This document shows positions 19,308 to 28,045 of a DNA stretch of 64,000 bases, piece by piece. A program made the translations under genes and the position numbers. A model generated the notes under the pieces. It was given only the letters and a program-made list of their open reading frames with translations. It made no database searches and was not told the DNA's origin. Numbering within the stretch: position 1 is the first letter of the stretch; each line of letters begins with the position of its first letter. The stretch is from Pseudomonas sp. HOU2 (GTDB lineage Bacteria; Pseudomonadota; Gammaproteobacteria; Pseudomonadales; Pseudomonadaceae), in assembly GCF_040729435.1 (NCBI RefSeq), contig NZ_CP160398.1, positions 2,728,001 to 2,792,000 on the forward strand, in the 5' to 3' direction.

Positions 19308-22300
19308 TCAACCGAGGGCCGTTTTCTCCAGGTGTTCAAGGATGAGCGGATACACATCCACCACCGCGTTCTTGCCGAACATGCAGTCGATGTGGCCGTA
19401 ACCCGGCACTACGTGCCGGCTGTAGCGCTCCGGCCCGTGGACTGCGCAGACTCGCTGGTAGGTCTTGAGCGTGCTTTCCGGCAGGTAACACTGGTTCTCC
19501 GCACCGCTGATAAAGCAGATCGGCATCGTCAGCCGCTCGAAGTGCGGCATGTACACGTCGTTGCCCTTGAAATCCACCAGATGCCCTTTGCGCACGATCA
19601 GCGCCAGGTGCTCGAAGGTCTCGATATTCGACTCGCCGAACAGCTCGTGCAGGTTGTCGTGCAGGGTTTCGTTGAGCGTGTCGTGGCGGTACAGCGAGGC
19701 GTACATGAAGGTGATGCGGTGGCACACCGGGTTGGTGCAATAGCCCTGCGCCTCGATCCGCGCGTAGCCGTTGAGGGCTTTGTCATAGAGCCGGTTGAAC
19801 CAGTTCTCCTTGCTGTCGGCGTAAGCCGTCATCGACTTGATGCCGATGGCGTCGAGCATTCCCGGCAAGTGCAGACCAGCCTTCAATCCGGTGGCTGTGG
19901 CGACCACGGTGTCAGCGGCAATCTGCGAGCAGACCACCGAACGCACCCCTTGCAGCCCCGCCAGCAACGACATGAAGAACGTCGTCGCGCCGTAGCAATG
20001 CACCACGCACTGCACGTCTTTGGCCTGCGTCTCCTGCTGAATCTGCGCAATGGCAGCCTTGAAGTCGTACTGGGCGATCTGGTCGCCGTTCCATTCCTTC
20101 TTGCTCGCCGGCAGCAGAATGCTCACCCGGAAATCCAGCAGCCACACGTCGTAGTCGTGCTTGCACAGGTACTCCAGCAGGTTGGTCTGGATGGTGTCGG
20201 TGGAAAAGATATTCGAACCGACACCCAGGCCATGCACCAGCATCACCGGGCCTTTGCTGCCGGCCTGATAACGGGTCAGGCGCAGCTCGACGCCGTCCTC
20301 GGTGGGGAAAAAATGCACCGCCGGGGTCGGCGCATCCAGCGGCCGTTTCAGGCGTGGCGGCGCGTCGGGGTTGAAGTATTTGTCACCGGCAAACACCCCG
20401 CCGTAACTCTCCCAAAGAATCCCGGCGAAGAACTTGCCAAAGCGCGCCAGGCCTTCGATGCGCTCCCGCTCATTACGCGCGTTGAGCACTTTCATGGTGG
20501 TCATCTGCTTGGCGAAATCGGTCGGATGAATATGCATCACCCCGGAGCCGATCACCTCGCCCGACTTGTCCGGCCCGCGATACAGCGTCACGTACAGGGT
20601 GCTGGTGTCGTGCCAGATGTTGAGTACGCCGTTGTCTTCCGGCACGGTTTTGAAAGCGCTGAAAAAATAGTCGTTGCCGTCCTCGGCGGTCAGTTTCATG
20701 TCGTACTTCATGTGCCGCGTGTCGACCTGCTGCTCGAATTGCTCGAACAGGTTGAACACGCCATTGCTGGCGGTCAGCGGTTGTGGCGACAGCGCCGGGG
20801 CAATCACCGTACCGACGATGGTCGCGGCGTGTTCCGGTTCCTTGATCATCCGGTTGAGGTCGTTGGCGGTGATGGTCAGGGTGAAGTCGATCGGCGAGTT
20901 GTCCGCCTCGCCGCGTTTGGCCGCAGCTTCGTAGACTTTCAGATCGGTGCTTTGCGCAGCGGTGAAGGCCCGGGAGAAATAGCCCTTCATGGTTTCGGTG
21001 AACTGCACGCCGAGCGTCGGTGGCGCCACCTGTTTGCGCGGTGCCGAGGGCAACGTGTAGTCGATGTGCCAGCCACGGTCGGCGGCGAGCAGGCCCATGT
21101 TGCGCTCGCTCACGGCGGAGATGGTCAGCAGCGGATTGACCGCCAGCGACGTCGGAATCACCGCGCCGTCAGTCACATACAGGCTGGGGTAAACATCGGT
21201 GCCGGCCGCACCGCTGAACACCTGGCCCTTGTGATTGACCACCCCTTGCCCGGCATCCTCACCCATCACGCAACCGCCCAGCGGATGCACCGAGACGATG
21301 CTGTGCTTGAGCAGTTGGGTCCAGATCGGATTCTCGACCCAGACCCCGCCCGGCGCCTTGGTGCTCTGGTACAGGCGTTCGTTGCCGAGCTTGAAGTTTT
21401 CCTGCTCGCCGACACCCGGCCAGTCGATGCGCAACTGATCCTTGTTGTCGAGAAGCATCCGGCCCTGGCCGCTGTCGTGACTCATGATCAGGTAGGTCTG
21501 CATGTTGTGCAGCGCGCCGTAGTACGGGCCGCGCAGGAAACTTTCGGCTTCGCGTTCCTTGTAACCAAGCTTGCCGCTGACACTGTCGTCGGTGGCCTTG
21601 CCGATCAGTTCGGCGAACCCGGCCATCGCCGGTACCATCGGCCGGCCGAGGGCGCCGGGGATCGAGCCTTCCTCGATGACCATGCGGCTGCGCCAGTCAC
21701 CTTCGGTGCGCATGTCGATAATCGAGGTGATGCACGGGCCGACCGGGTGCAGTTCCTTGGCCGAATGCGCGCCGAAGCCGATGCCGTTGATGGTCTGTTC
21801 GCAGTTGTGGCCGAAGCCGAGAATGTCACCGTTGCCGCTCATGTTCTCGCCGAGCTGGCCGGACATCACCAGACCCTTGTCCCGCGAACGCAGCAGAATT
21901 TCGGTAGAGCCGAGGGTGCCGGCGGAGACCACGACGATATCGGCCTTCACGAACAGCGTCGGCGCGTCGAATTTCTCGCGCCCGCTGTCGAGGTACTGGA
22001 AGTGCACGATCCAGCCATCGCCGTCGCGCTCCAGATGCCGCACCTCAGCCTGGCAGAAAATCTCCGCGCCATGGTTCCAGGCATCCGGCAGATAGTTCAT
22101 CAGCGTGGTGTTCTTGGCCTTGTTGTTACAGCCCGAGACGCAGTCGCCGCACTGGTTGCACGGCAGTTGCTCGACGCCGACGTGGTTGAGGTTGTTCGGC
22201 AGTTTGTCGAAGGTCACGTTGATCGGCGGCTTGTAGAAGTGCGCGCCTTGCTTGAGGTAGTCCGCCGATTTTTTGTTGGCGTCGAGCTTGGGCAGGTTCG

Positions 22301-22760
22301 GCGCGGTGTTCGGGTACGGATTGGGCTTGAGCATTTCCCGGGCGCGGGCGTAACCGTCCTTGAGCAGCGTATCGCGATGCTCGCGCACCGCCTGCGGCCA
22401 GCGCGGGTCATCGAACACCCCGGGCTCGGGCTCCAGGGCCACGTTGGCATTGATCAGCGACGTGCCGCCGAGGCCACAGCCGACTACCACGTTCTGCTGG
22501 GCGTTGACGTGCAGATCAAACAGCCCGGTGCGCGAGCCGATATGCCCGTCCGGGTCATGCACCTGCAGCTCTTCGGTCGCGGCGATCATGGTGTTGGGGT
22601 ATTCGCCGGGCTGGATTTCCCGCCCGCGTTCGAGCAGGCACACCTGCTTGCCAGCCCGGGACAGACGCGACGCAGCAATGCCGCCGCCATAACCGGAGCC
22701 GATGACGATCACGTCGTAGTGTTCCTTGATCTCGCTGATGGGCGTTGCGATGCGTGTCAT
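19308..22760 (-). CDS. GMC oxidoreductase fused to an alpha/beta hydrolase
   Basis: 1150 residues. Residues 1-560 form a GMC flavoprotein of the cholesterol-oxidase-like branch: GSGYGG at 21-26, GCGLGGTSLINANV near 94-107, VHPLGGCVMG near 491-500 and the FAD-contact NPLLTISAVSER. Residues 201-211 hold CNQCGDCVSGC, a CxxCxxCxxxC spacing like a [4Fe-4S] site. Residues about 585-770 are a beta-rich linker domain. Residues about 815-1150 are an alpha/beta hydrolase: LVHGLGVGSN, nucleophile elbow VHCYGA with Cys922 where serine is usual, and H1123 in GYGHID. No signal peptide seen. First gene of the trio with the di-heme cytochrome and phosphoesterase. Substrate unknown, sterol-like or lipid ester is a guess. 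Confidence 0.85.
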   Translation of the reverse strand: MTRIATPISEIKEHYDVIVIGSGYGGGIAASRLSRAGKQVCLLERGREIQPGEYPNTMIAATEELQVHDPDGHIGSRTGLFDLHVNAQQNVVVGCGLGGTSLINANVALEPEPGVFDDPRWPQAVREHRDTLLKDGYARAREMLKPNPYPNTAPNLPKLDANKKSADYLKQGAHFYKPPINVTFDKLPNNLNHVGVEQLPCNQCGDCVSGCNNKAKNTTLMNYLPDAWNHGAEIFCQAEVRHLERDGDGWIVHFQYLDSGREKFDAPTLFVKADIVVVSAGTLGSTEILLRSRDKGLVMSGQLGENMSGNGDILGFGHNCEQTINGIGFGAHSAKELHPVGPCITSIIDMRTEGDWRSRMVIEEGSIPGALGRPMVPAMAGFAELIGKATDDSVSGKLGYKEREAESFLRGPYYGALHNMQTYLIMSHDSGQGRMLLDNKDQLRIDWPGVGEQENFKLGNERLYQSTKAPGGVWVENPIWTQLLKHSIVSVHPLGGCVMGEDAGQGVVNHKGQVFSGAAGTDVYPSLYVTDGAVIPTSLAVNPLLTISAVSERNMGLLAADRGWHIDYTLPSAPRKQVAPPTLGVQFTETMKGYFSRAFTAAQSTDLKVYEAAAKRGEADNSPIDFTLTITANDLNRMIKEPEHAATIVGTVIAPALSPQPLTASNGVFNLFEQFEQQVDTRHMKYDMKLTAEDGNDYFFSAFKTVPEDNGVLNIWHDTSTLYVTLYRGPDKSGEVIGSGVMHIHPTDFAKQMTTMKVLNARNERERIEGLARFGKFFAGILWESYGGVFAGDKYFNPDAPPRLKRPLDAPTPAVHFFPTEDGVELRLTRYQAGSKGPVMLVHGLGVGSNIFSTDTIQTNLLEYLCKHDYDVWLLDFRVSILLPASKKEWNGDQIAQYDFKAAIAQIQQETQAKDVQCVVHCYGATTFFMSLLAGLQGVRSVVCSQIAADTVVATATGLKAGLHLPGMLDAIGIKSMTAYADSKENWFNRLYDKALNGYARIEAQGYCTNPVCHRITFMYASLYRHDTLNETLHDNLHELFGESNIETFEHLALIVRKGHLVDFKGNDVYMPHFERLTMPICFISGAENQCYLPESTLKTYQRVCAVHGPERYSRHVVPGYGHIDCMFGKNAVVDVYPLILEHLEKTALG

Positions 22761-23120
22761 GAGGGTGTTCCTCTCTCAGGCAGATGGGGCAACTCTGCGG
22801 TTGCCTGCAATCAATGGGCGAACGGGCACCTGGCCTCCGGGTCGAGCCCGGCGACAGCACAGCGGTTAAAACAGGAAGTTGCTACAGACGAGCGCGTTGA
22901 TTGGCCGCACGACGTAACGTGCGCTTGCGTGGCGAGGGGGGATGGCGGTGTGGGCGGCTATCCATCATGCGTTCTCCCAGAACCAGATGTGGATAAGTGA
23001 CGGCTGTCCTTGTGCCATTGCAGTGAAGACAGCGCAGGAATCGAAGTCAAGGCAACGCTTTAGAACTGTATGAAATCTGATCAATTGCTGTTTGGACTAA
23101 GCCTGCCGGGGCCTGTGCAG

Positions 23121-23690
23121 TTCAGCGAACAAGTTATCCACATAGCCATGCACAGCAAATGGGGGTAACTGTGGATGAATGGAAAAATAACTGGCTGATT
23201 GGTGAAGAAAAATCGTGACTTATCCAGAAGGATGGTTTGCAGAAGTGATTGAGTGTTTTTTGATCAGCTCTCTATACATCGCGTTTCATATGGGCTGTAG
23301 AGGATGGCGAACACCTTATCCACAGAAGCGCCAACAGACTTCGGGGGTAACTTTGCGACTGCTGTGGAAAAGCGCTGGAAGCTGTGTGAAATCGGGGTTT
23401 ACGCGAGGATTATCAGTTTTAAAAGCTTGATCGATCACTTATTGATCAATTCTCTACAAGCCACGTTTTATATGGCTTGCAGCGGTCAGCGAACATCTTG
23501 TCCACAGAAGCGCCAACAGAGATTGGGGGCAACTATTGAAGTTATTCAGGAGAAAAAGCCTGGTAAAACCGTGACTTAGGCTGGTTGTTTTTTGAGCTGG
23601 AGCCTGGAGGGCTTGATTGGCGTGGGGTACAGGGATGGGCGAACACGTTATCCACAGATCCGCCAACAGGGATTGTGGGTAAACACGACC
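23121..23690. repeat. Imperfect tandem array with DnaA-box-like cores
   Basis: Four diverged units, each with a core GCGAACA-N2/3-TTATCCACA. Cores are at 23134-23142, 23316-23324, 23498-23506 (TTGTCCACA) and 23648-23656, so the spacing is 182, 182 and 150 bp. Units two to four continue with GCGCCAACAG and a G-rich GGGGGTAACT-like stretch. TTATCCACA is the consensus DnaA box. Further copies: TGTGGATAA at 22988-22996 and the one-mismatch TGTGGATGA at 23170-23178. Confidence 0.7.
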
Positions 23691-23883
23691 CCTCACCCCA
23701 GCCCTCTCCCAAAGGGAGAGGGAGCCGACCGCATCGCCTGTTCAAACTCCACCGACCTGAACGAACATTGTGATCTCAGGCTTGGCCAGACCAAGGTCAC
23801 TGCGCAATCGCAGGTCGATGTAATTAGCCAATACCACTCGGTCGGTCCCCTCTCCCTCCGGGAGAGGGCTAGGGTGAGGGGCT
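23688..23883. repeat. Large inverted repeat, family E (MITE-like)
   Basis: Left arm CCCCTCACCCCAGCCCTCTC with an internal GGGAGAGGG palindrome and right arm GAGAGGGCTAGGGTGAGGGG enclose about 120 bp of unique sequence. A solo arm of the same family occurs at 30838-30871. It abuts the etfB stop codon and may end dgc operon transcription. Confidence 0.75.
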
Positions 23884-23885
23884 TT

Positions 23886-24656
23886 TCAGCGAACAACCCC
23901 TTCTTCGATCAGTAGTTTGAGGATCGCTTCCGCCCCGGCCTGCGCGGTGACGCCTTTGAGCACTTGCCCACCGCCGCCACTGGCCTTGGCTGTCGCCGCC
24001 TTCATGCGGTCCGCACCGCTCTTGGCCTTGATCACCTTCAAACGTTTCGGCCGTGGCTTGGCCGGTTGCAACGTGGCAACCGCCAGCAGTTCATCGTCCA
24101 GCACCTGCACGTCTTCGGCATTCAACACCCCGCGTCGCGCCGGGCCGTAGGCACTTTGCCGCGGCTTGGGCGCGGCGTTATCCACAGTCGCCAGAAACGG
24201 CAGCTTCACCTTCAACCGCCGTCGCTGCCCACGGGGCAAGGCTTGCAGCACCAGCGCCGAACCGTCGGTGATCGACTCGACCTGCGCCAGCCCCACCACC
24301 AGCGGCCAGCCCAGCCCCTCGGCGAGCAGGAACGGCAACATGCCGGAGCCTTCGCCGGTTTCCGCCTGACTGCCGGTCAGCACCACCTGGGCGCCGGCAT
24401 CGCGCAGATACGCGGTGAGCCCCGGCAAGGCGTCGGCGCCAGCAGGTTGCTCCAGCACATGCAGCTGTTCCAGGCCCATGCCCAGATAGGCGCGCAGTGC
24501 CGGTTCCGCAACGTCCCCGGCATGCAGCACTTGCAGGTTATCCCCAGCCAGTTGCAGGCCCAGCTCCACGGCGCGGGCATCCTGTTCGGCGCGGCGTGGC
24601 CGGCCCGACGTCGGGTGGGCACCGATGGAAACCAGACTGATGATCTTTGTGCTCAT
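23886..24656 (-). CDS. etfB: Electron transfer flavoprotein beta subunit, dgc-associated
   Basis: 256 residues of the ETF beta family. It opens with KIISLVSIGAHPTSGRPRR rather than the usual KVLVAVKRVVD, and shows GSQAETGEGSGMLPFLLAE, the family's adenine-nucleotide region. It is a divergent paralogue of the housekeeping EtfB, matching the partner found beside dgcAB in P. aeruginosa (PA5400-PA5401 region). With EtfA it should accept electrons from the dimethylglycine dehydrogenase. Nine bases separate it from etfA. Last gene of the operon. Confidence 0.88.
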   Translation of the reverse strand: MSTKIISLVSIGAHPTSGRPRRAEQDARAVELGLQLAGDNLQVLHAGDVAEPALRAYLGMGLEQLHVLEQPAGADALPGLTAYLRDAGAQVVLTGSQAETGEGSGMLPFLLAEGLGWPLVVGLAQVESITDGSALVLQALPRGQRRRLKVKLPFLATVDNAAPKPRQSAYGPARRGVLNAEDVQVLDDELLAVATLQPAKPRPKRLKVIKAKSGADRMKAATAKASGGGGQVLKGVTAQAGAEAILKLLIEEGVVR

Positions 24657-24665
24657 AACCGTTCC

Positions 24666-25886
24666 TTAAGCCGCATCGCGCTTGGCTTCGTTGCGGTAAG
24701 CCGCTACCGCCGCGATCAACGCCTGAAGAATTTCCGCGCTTTCGCCGATCACCGACAGGTCGGCACGCTTGATCATGTCGCAACCCGGATCGAGGTTGAT
24801 CGCCACCACCTTGTCGCAGGCACCGATGCCTTGCAGGTGCTGGATCGCCCCGGAAATCCCCACGGCCACGTAAACCCGCGCGGTAACCCAGGTGCCAGAC
24901 GCGCCGACCTGTCGATCGCGGGCCATGAAGCCATCGTCCACCGCCACCCGCGAAGCGCCTTCGGTGGCGCCAAGGGCGGCGGCGGTCCTGTGGAAAAGCT
25001 CCCAATCCTTGACCCCGTTGCCACCGGAGAAGATGAACTCGGCTTCGGCCATCGGAATCGCTGCCGGGTCCACCGCTACCGCGCCAAGATCCTCGATCCG
25101 CGACAGGCTGCGCACGACAGGTGTGGATAACTCAACCGGCAGTGCCTCATGACGGGTTTCGCTGACCGGTTCCGCACATTCGGCAGACGCCAGAATCAAC
25201 CGCGCCACCGGGCGGGCCAGATCCTGTAGCCCGGCACCGGCGCGGCCGATGCACTCCTGACCCTTGACCTGCCACACCCGTGTCGCCGGGCGTTCACCCA
25301 GTGCGGCAGCAAAGCGCCGACCGAGTTCGCCGCCACCACTGCGGCTGTCCGGCAGCAGCCAGTGACGCGGGTTGAACTGGTTATCCACAGCCCGCAGGCC
25401 CTGCACCCGTTGCTCCGGTGCATAACCACTGAATTGGTCGCCCTCCAGTACCAGCAAGCGATCGACGCCGGCCGTGGCGAAGGCGCTCTCTTTGTGCTCG
25501 CCAAACACCACCGCCAGCACCGCGCCGTCGTTGCCGGCCAGTTGATGAGCCAGGCCGAGCAAGTCGCGGTCGTGGCTGCTCAGGCGACCGCCGACCATGT
25601 CCGGCACCACGCTGATGTAGAACGCCGGGGCCGGTACCTGATGCAGCGGCAACTGCACTTCAACCGTGGCCGAGCGTTTGACCGCCCCGCCCTGTTGCGC
25701 GCCGCTGCGGTCGATACGCTTGATGCCGTTGGGGCCGATGAAACCGATGCCGTGCAGGTTCTTGCGGATGACACCATTGGGGCCCATCCAGCTGTGTTGC
25801 GCCGGTTGCATGGCCGCGTGCAGCGGATGCAGACGGTTACGCGCAATCCATTCGGCGCGCGGGTCGCGGCGGATAATGTCGCTCAT
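24666..25886 (-). CDS. etfA: Electron transfer flavoprotein alpha subunit, dgc-associated
   Basis: 406 residues, longer than the housekeeping EtfA (about 310) because of an N-terminal extension of roughly 90 residues (MSDIIRRDPRAEWIARNRLH onward). The C-terminal FAD domain is recognisable by ASGTWVTARVYVAVGISGAI, QHLQGIGACDKVVAINLD and the following DLSVIG. Its ATG overlaps the dgcB stop (TGATG), so translation is coupled. It is expected to carry the FAD that takes electrons from DgcA/DgcB to the quinone pool. Confidence 0.9.
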   Translation of the reverse strand: MSDIIRRDPRAEWIARNRLHPLHAAMQPAQHSWMGPNGVIRKNLHGIGFIGPNGIKRIDRSGAQQGGAVKRSATVEVQLPLHQVPAPAFYISVVPDMVGGRLSSHDRDLLGLAHQLAGNDGAVLAVVFGEHKESAFATAGVDRLLVLEGDQFSGYAPEQRVQGLRAVDNQFNPRHWLLPDSRSGGGELGRRFAAALGERPATRVWQVKGQECIGRAGAGLQDLARPVARLILASAECAEPVSETRHEALPVELSTPVVRSLSRIEDLGAVAVDPAAIPMAEAEFIFSGGNGVKDWELFHRTAAALGATEGASRVAVDDGFMARDRQVGASGTWVTARVYVAVGISGAIQHLQGIGACDKVVAINLDPGCDMIKRADLSVIGESAEILQALIAAVAAYRNEAKRDAA

Positions 25887-27835
25887 CAGTGGGCCTCCGC
25901 AGGTTCACGTTTGGCCGGTGCAGTCGGCTTGTTCGGCGCGGCGTCTTCGAGCAGCGCGTCGGCCACCAGTTCGGCGATGTCCTTGATCAGCGGACGCGGT
26001 TCGACCACGCCCTCGAGCATCGCCGTGCACTGTGGACAACCTACTGCTACCAACTCGGCGCCGGTCTCGCGGATGTCATCCATGCGCATGTCGGGGATTC
26101 GCTGCTTGCCGGGAATGTCGGTGATCGGCGCACCGCCACCGCCGCCGCAGCAGCGCGAACGGAAGCCGGAACGTTGCATCTCTTTGACCTCGATGCCGAG
26201 GGCGCGCAGCACTTCACGCGGCGCCTCGTATTCGCCGTTGTAACGGCCGAGGTAGCACGGGTCGTGGTAGGTCACGCTGTTGCCTTTGTGCTGACCGAGA
26301 TTGAGCGCACCGGCCTGAATGATTTCCGCCATGTAGGTGCTGTGGTGCTGCACCAGGTAGTTGCCATCGAACGCGCCGTACTCGTTCTTCAACACATGGA
26401 AACTGTGCGGATCGCAGGTGACGATGCGGTTGAAGTTGTATTTGGCCAGGGTATGGATGTTGCGTTTGGCGAGCAGCTGGAAGGTCGCTTCGTCGCCCAA
26501 ACGCCGCGCCACGTCGCCGCTGTCGCGCTCTTCCAGGCCGAGTACGGCGAAGTCGATTTTGGCGGCCTTCAGCACTTTGACGAACGCACGCAAGGTGCGC
26601 TGGTTGCGCATGTCGAAGGCACCGTCGCCGACCCAGAACAGCACGTCGGTGGACTTCTTCTCGCTGAGCAGATTGAGGTTCAGATCCGCCGCCCAGTTCA
26701 TCCGCCCGCCCGGGGCGAAACCGCCCGGGTTATCGGTGGCGATCAGGTTTTCCAGGACTTCGGCGCCCTTGTTCGGGGTCGCGCCTTTTTCCAGAGTCAG
26801 GTGGCGGCGCATGTCGACGATGGCGTCGACGTGCTCGATCATCATCGGGCATTCCTCGACGCAGGCGCGACAAGTGGTGCACGACCACAGGGTTTCGGCA
26901 TCGACCAGACCGTTGACGATCGGTTGATGCGGATTGCCACTGTGTTCACCAATGGGCTTGCCCGGATACGGGCTGCCGGCAAAGTTGGCATCGGTACCGC
27001 CAGCGAGACCGACGACCATGTCCTGAATCAGCTTTTTCGGGTTCAGCGGCTGGCCGGCAGCGAAGGCCGGGCACGCCGCTTCGCACTTGCCGCACTGCAC
27101 GCAGGCGTCGAAACCGAGCAACTGGTTCCAGGTGAAATCCTTGGGTTTTTCCACGCCTAGCGGCGCGCTTGGATCATTCAGATCCAGCGGTTTCAAACCG
27201 GTGGAACGACCGCCGCCAAAGCGCTCGGCGCGGCGGTGCCAGGCCAGGTGCAGGGCACCGGCGAAGGCGTGCTTCATTGGCCCGCCCCAGGTCATGCCGA
27301 AGAACAACTCCGACACGCCCCACAAAACGCCGAGCCCGAGAATCGCCGCCAGCAGCCAGCCGCCGAAGTTCTCCGGGAGGATTCCCGCCACCGGCAGGGT
27401 CACCAGAAAGAACGACGCGGAGAACGCCAGCAGGCTTTTCGGCAGGCGCATCCACGGGCCTTTCGACAACCGTGCCGGCGGGTTGAGCCGGCGCCGGTAA
27501 ACGAAGATCGCGCCGACGAACATCACTGCCGTCATCAACAGCAGCGCATAGCCGAGGATGCGGTTATGCAGGCCGAAACCGTGCACCAGAATCGCCAGCA
27601 CGATCGACGCCACCGCACCGCCGGCCGTGGCGACGTGCGTGTTGGCGATGTATTTGTCCCGCGCCACCACGTGGTGCAAGTCGACCATGTAACGCTTGGG
27701 CATGGCCAACAGGCCGCCGAGCAGATCGACCTTCGAGGCCCGGCCCCGACGCCACATGGCCACCCGCCGCAACGCGCCCAGCACCGCAAGGGCCAGGGCT
27801 GCGAACAACAGGATTGGAAGAAGGGTGTTCAACAT
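25886..27835 (-). CDS. dgcB: Dimethylglycine catabolism iron-sulfur protein
   Basis: 649 residues from ATG 27833-27835, with GGAGC upstream; a longer in-frame start at 27889 adds a non-membrane leader that would displace the first helix. Several N-terminal membrane helices come first, then two ferredoxin-type motifs, CVQCGKCEAACP and CTTCRACVEECP, then a C-terminal CCG-type heterodisulfide-reductase-like domain with CDPHSFH, HDPCYLGR and SRCCGGGGGAP. This architecture links a soluble dehydrogenase or ETF to the quinone pool. In P. aeruginosa dgcB is needed for growth on dimethylglycine. Confidence 0.93.
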   Translation of the reverse strand: MLNTLLPILLFAALALAVLGALRRVAMWRRGRASKVDLLGGLLAMPKRYMVDLHHVVARDKYIANTHVATAGGAVASIVLAILVHGFGLHNRILGYALLLMTAVMFVGAIFVYRRRLNPPARLSKGPWMRLPKSLLAFSASFFLVTLPVAGILPENFGGWLLAAILGLGVLWGVSELFFGMTWGGPMKHAFAGALHLAWHRRAERFGGGRSTGLKPLDLNDPSAPLGVEKPKDFTWNQLLGFDACVQCGKCEAACPAFAAGQPLNPKKLIQDMVVGLAGGTDANFAGSPYPGKPIGEHSGNPHQPIVNGLVDAETLWSCTTCRACVEECPMMIEHVDAIVDMRRHLTLEKGATPNKGAEVLENLIATDNPGGFAPGGRMNWAADLNLNLLSEKKSTDVLFWVGDGAFDMRNQRTLRAFVKVLKAAKIDFAVLGLEERDSGDVARRLGDEATFQLLAKRNIHTLAKYNFNRIVTCDPHSFHVLKNEYGAFDGNYLVQHHSTYMAEIIQAGALNLGQHKGNSVTYHDPCYLGRYNGEYEAPREVLRALGIEVKEMQRSGFRSRCCGGGGGAPITDIPGKQRIPDMRMDDIRETGAELVAVGCPQCTAMLEGVVEPRPLIKDIAELVADALLEDAAPNKPTAPAKREPAEAH

Positions 27836-27894
27836 GGTGAAGCTCCCAAAGACCTCGGGGTCATTTGCGCGCTGCTGAGAACAACGCACCTACT

Positions 27895-28027
27895 TGTGGC
27901 GAGGGAGCTTGCTCCCGCTGGAGTGCGCAGCGCTCCCAATACAGTCGCCGGTATATGCCTGATACACCGCGACTACAGGTTTTGGGGCCGCTTCGCAGCC
28001 CAGCGGGAGCAAGCTCCCTCGCCACAG
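27895..28027. repeat. REP pair, family A
   Basis: Arms TGTGGCGAGGGAGCTTGCTC and AGCGGGAGCAAGCTCCCTCG between dgcA and dgcB, inside the operon. Confidence 0.85.
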
Positions 28028-28045
28028 GTGATGGTGGTCATGCCG

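Larger units (their letters stand above)
22761..23885. other. Long gene-free interval
   Basis: 1125 bp with no convincing gene in any frame. It is AT-richer than its neighbours up to about 23690 and contains an imperfect tandem array built around DnaA-box-like sequences, then a large inverted repeat (23688-23883). It also must hold the promoter of the GMC-hydrolase gene at its left end. Small open frames inside it follow the repeat units and lack coding character. Confidence 0.7.

Noticed and set aside
19218..23000. Very long open frame on the plus strand (over 1200 codons) opposite the GMC-hydrolase fusion
   Set aside because: It is the antisense shadow of a high-GC gene: composition is rich in His, Arg, Ala and Val, with no recognisable domain, while the minus-strand frame has clear family motifs.
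23215..23580. Short open frames in the long intergenic region
   Set aside because: They follow the repeat units and share similar translated pieces only because the DNA repeats; no start context or coding bias.
23121..23690. Tandem array considered as a CRISPR
   Set aside because: Unit length of 150-182 bp, imperfect copies and no cas genes nearby.
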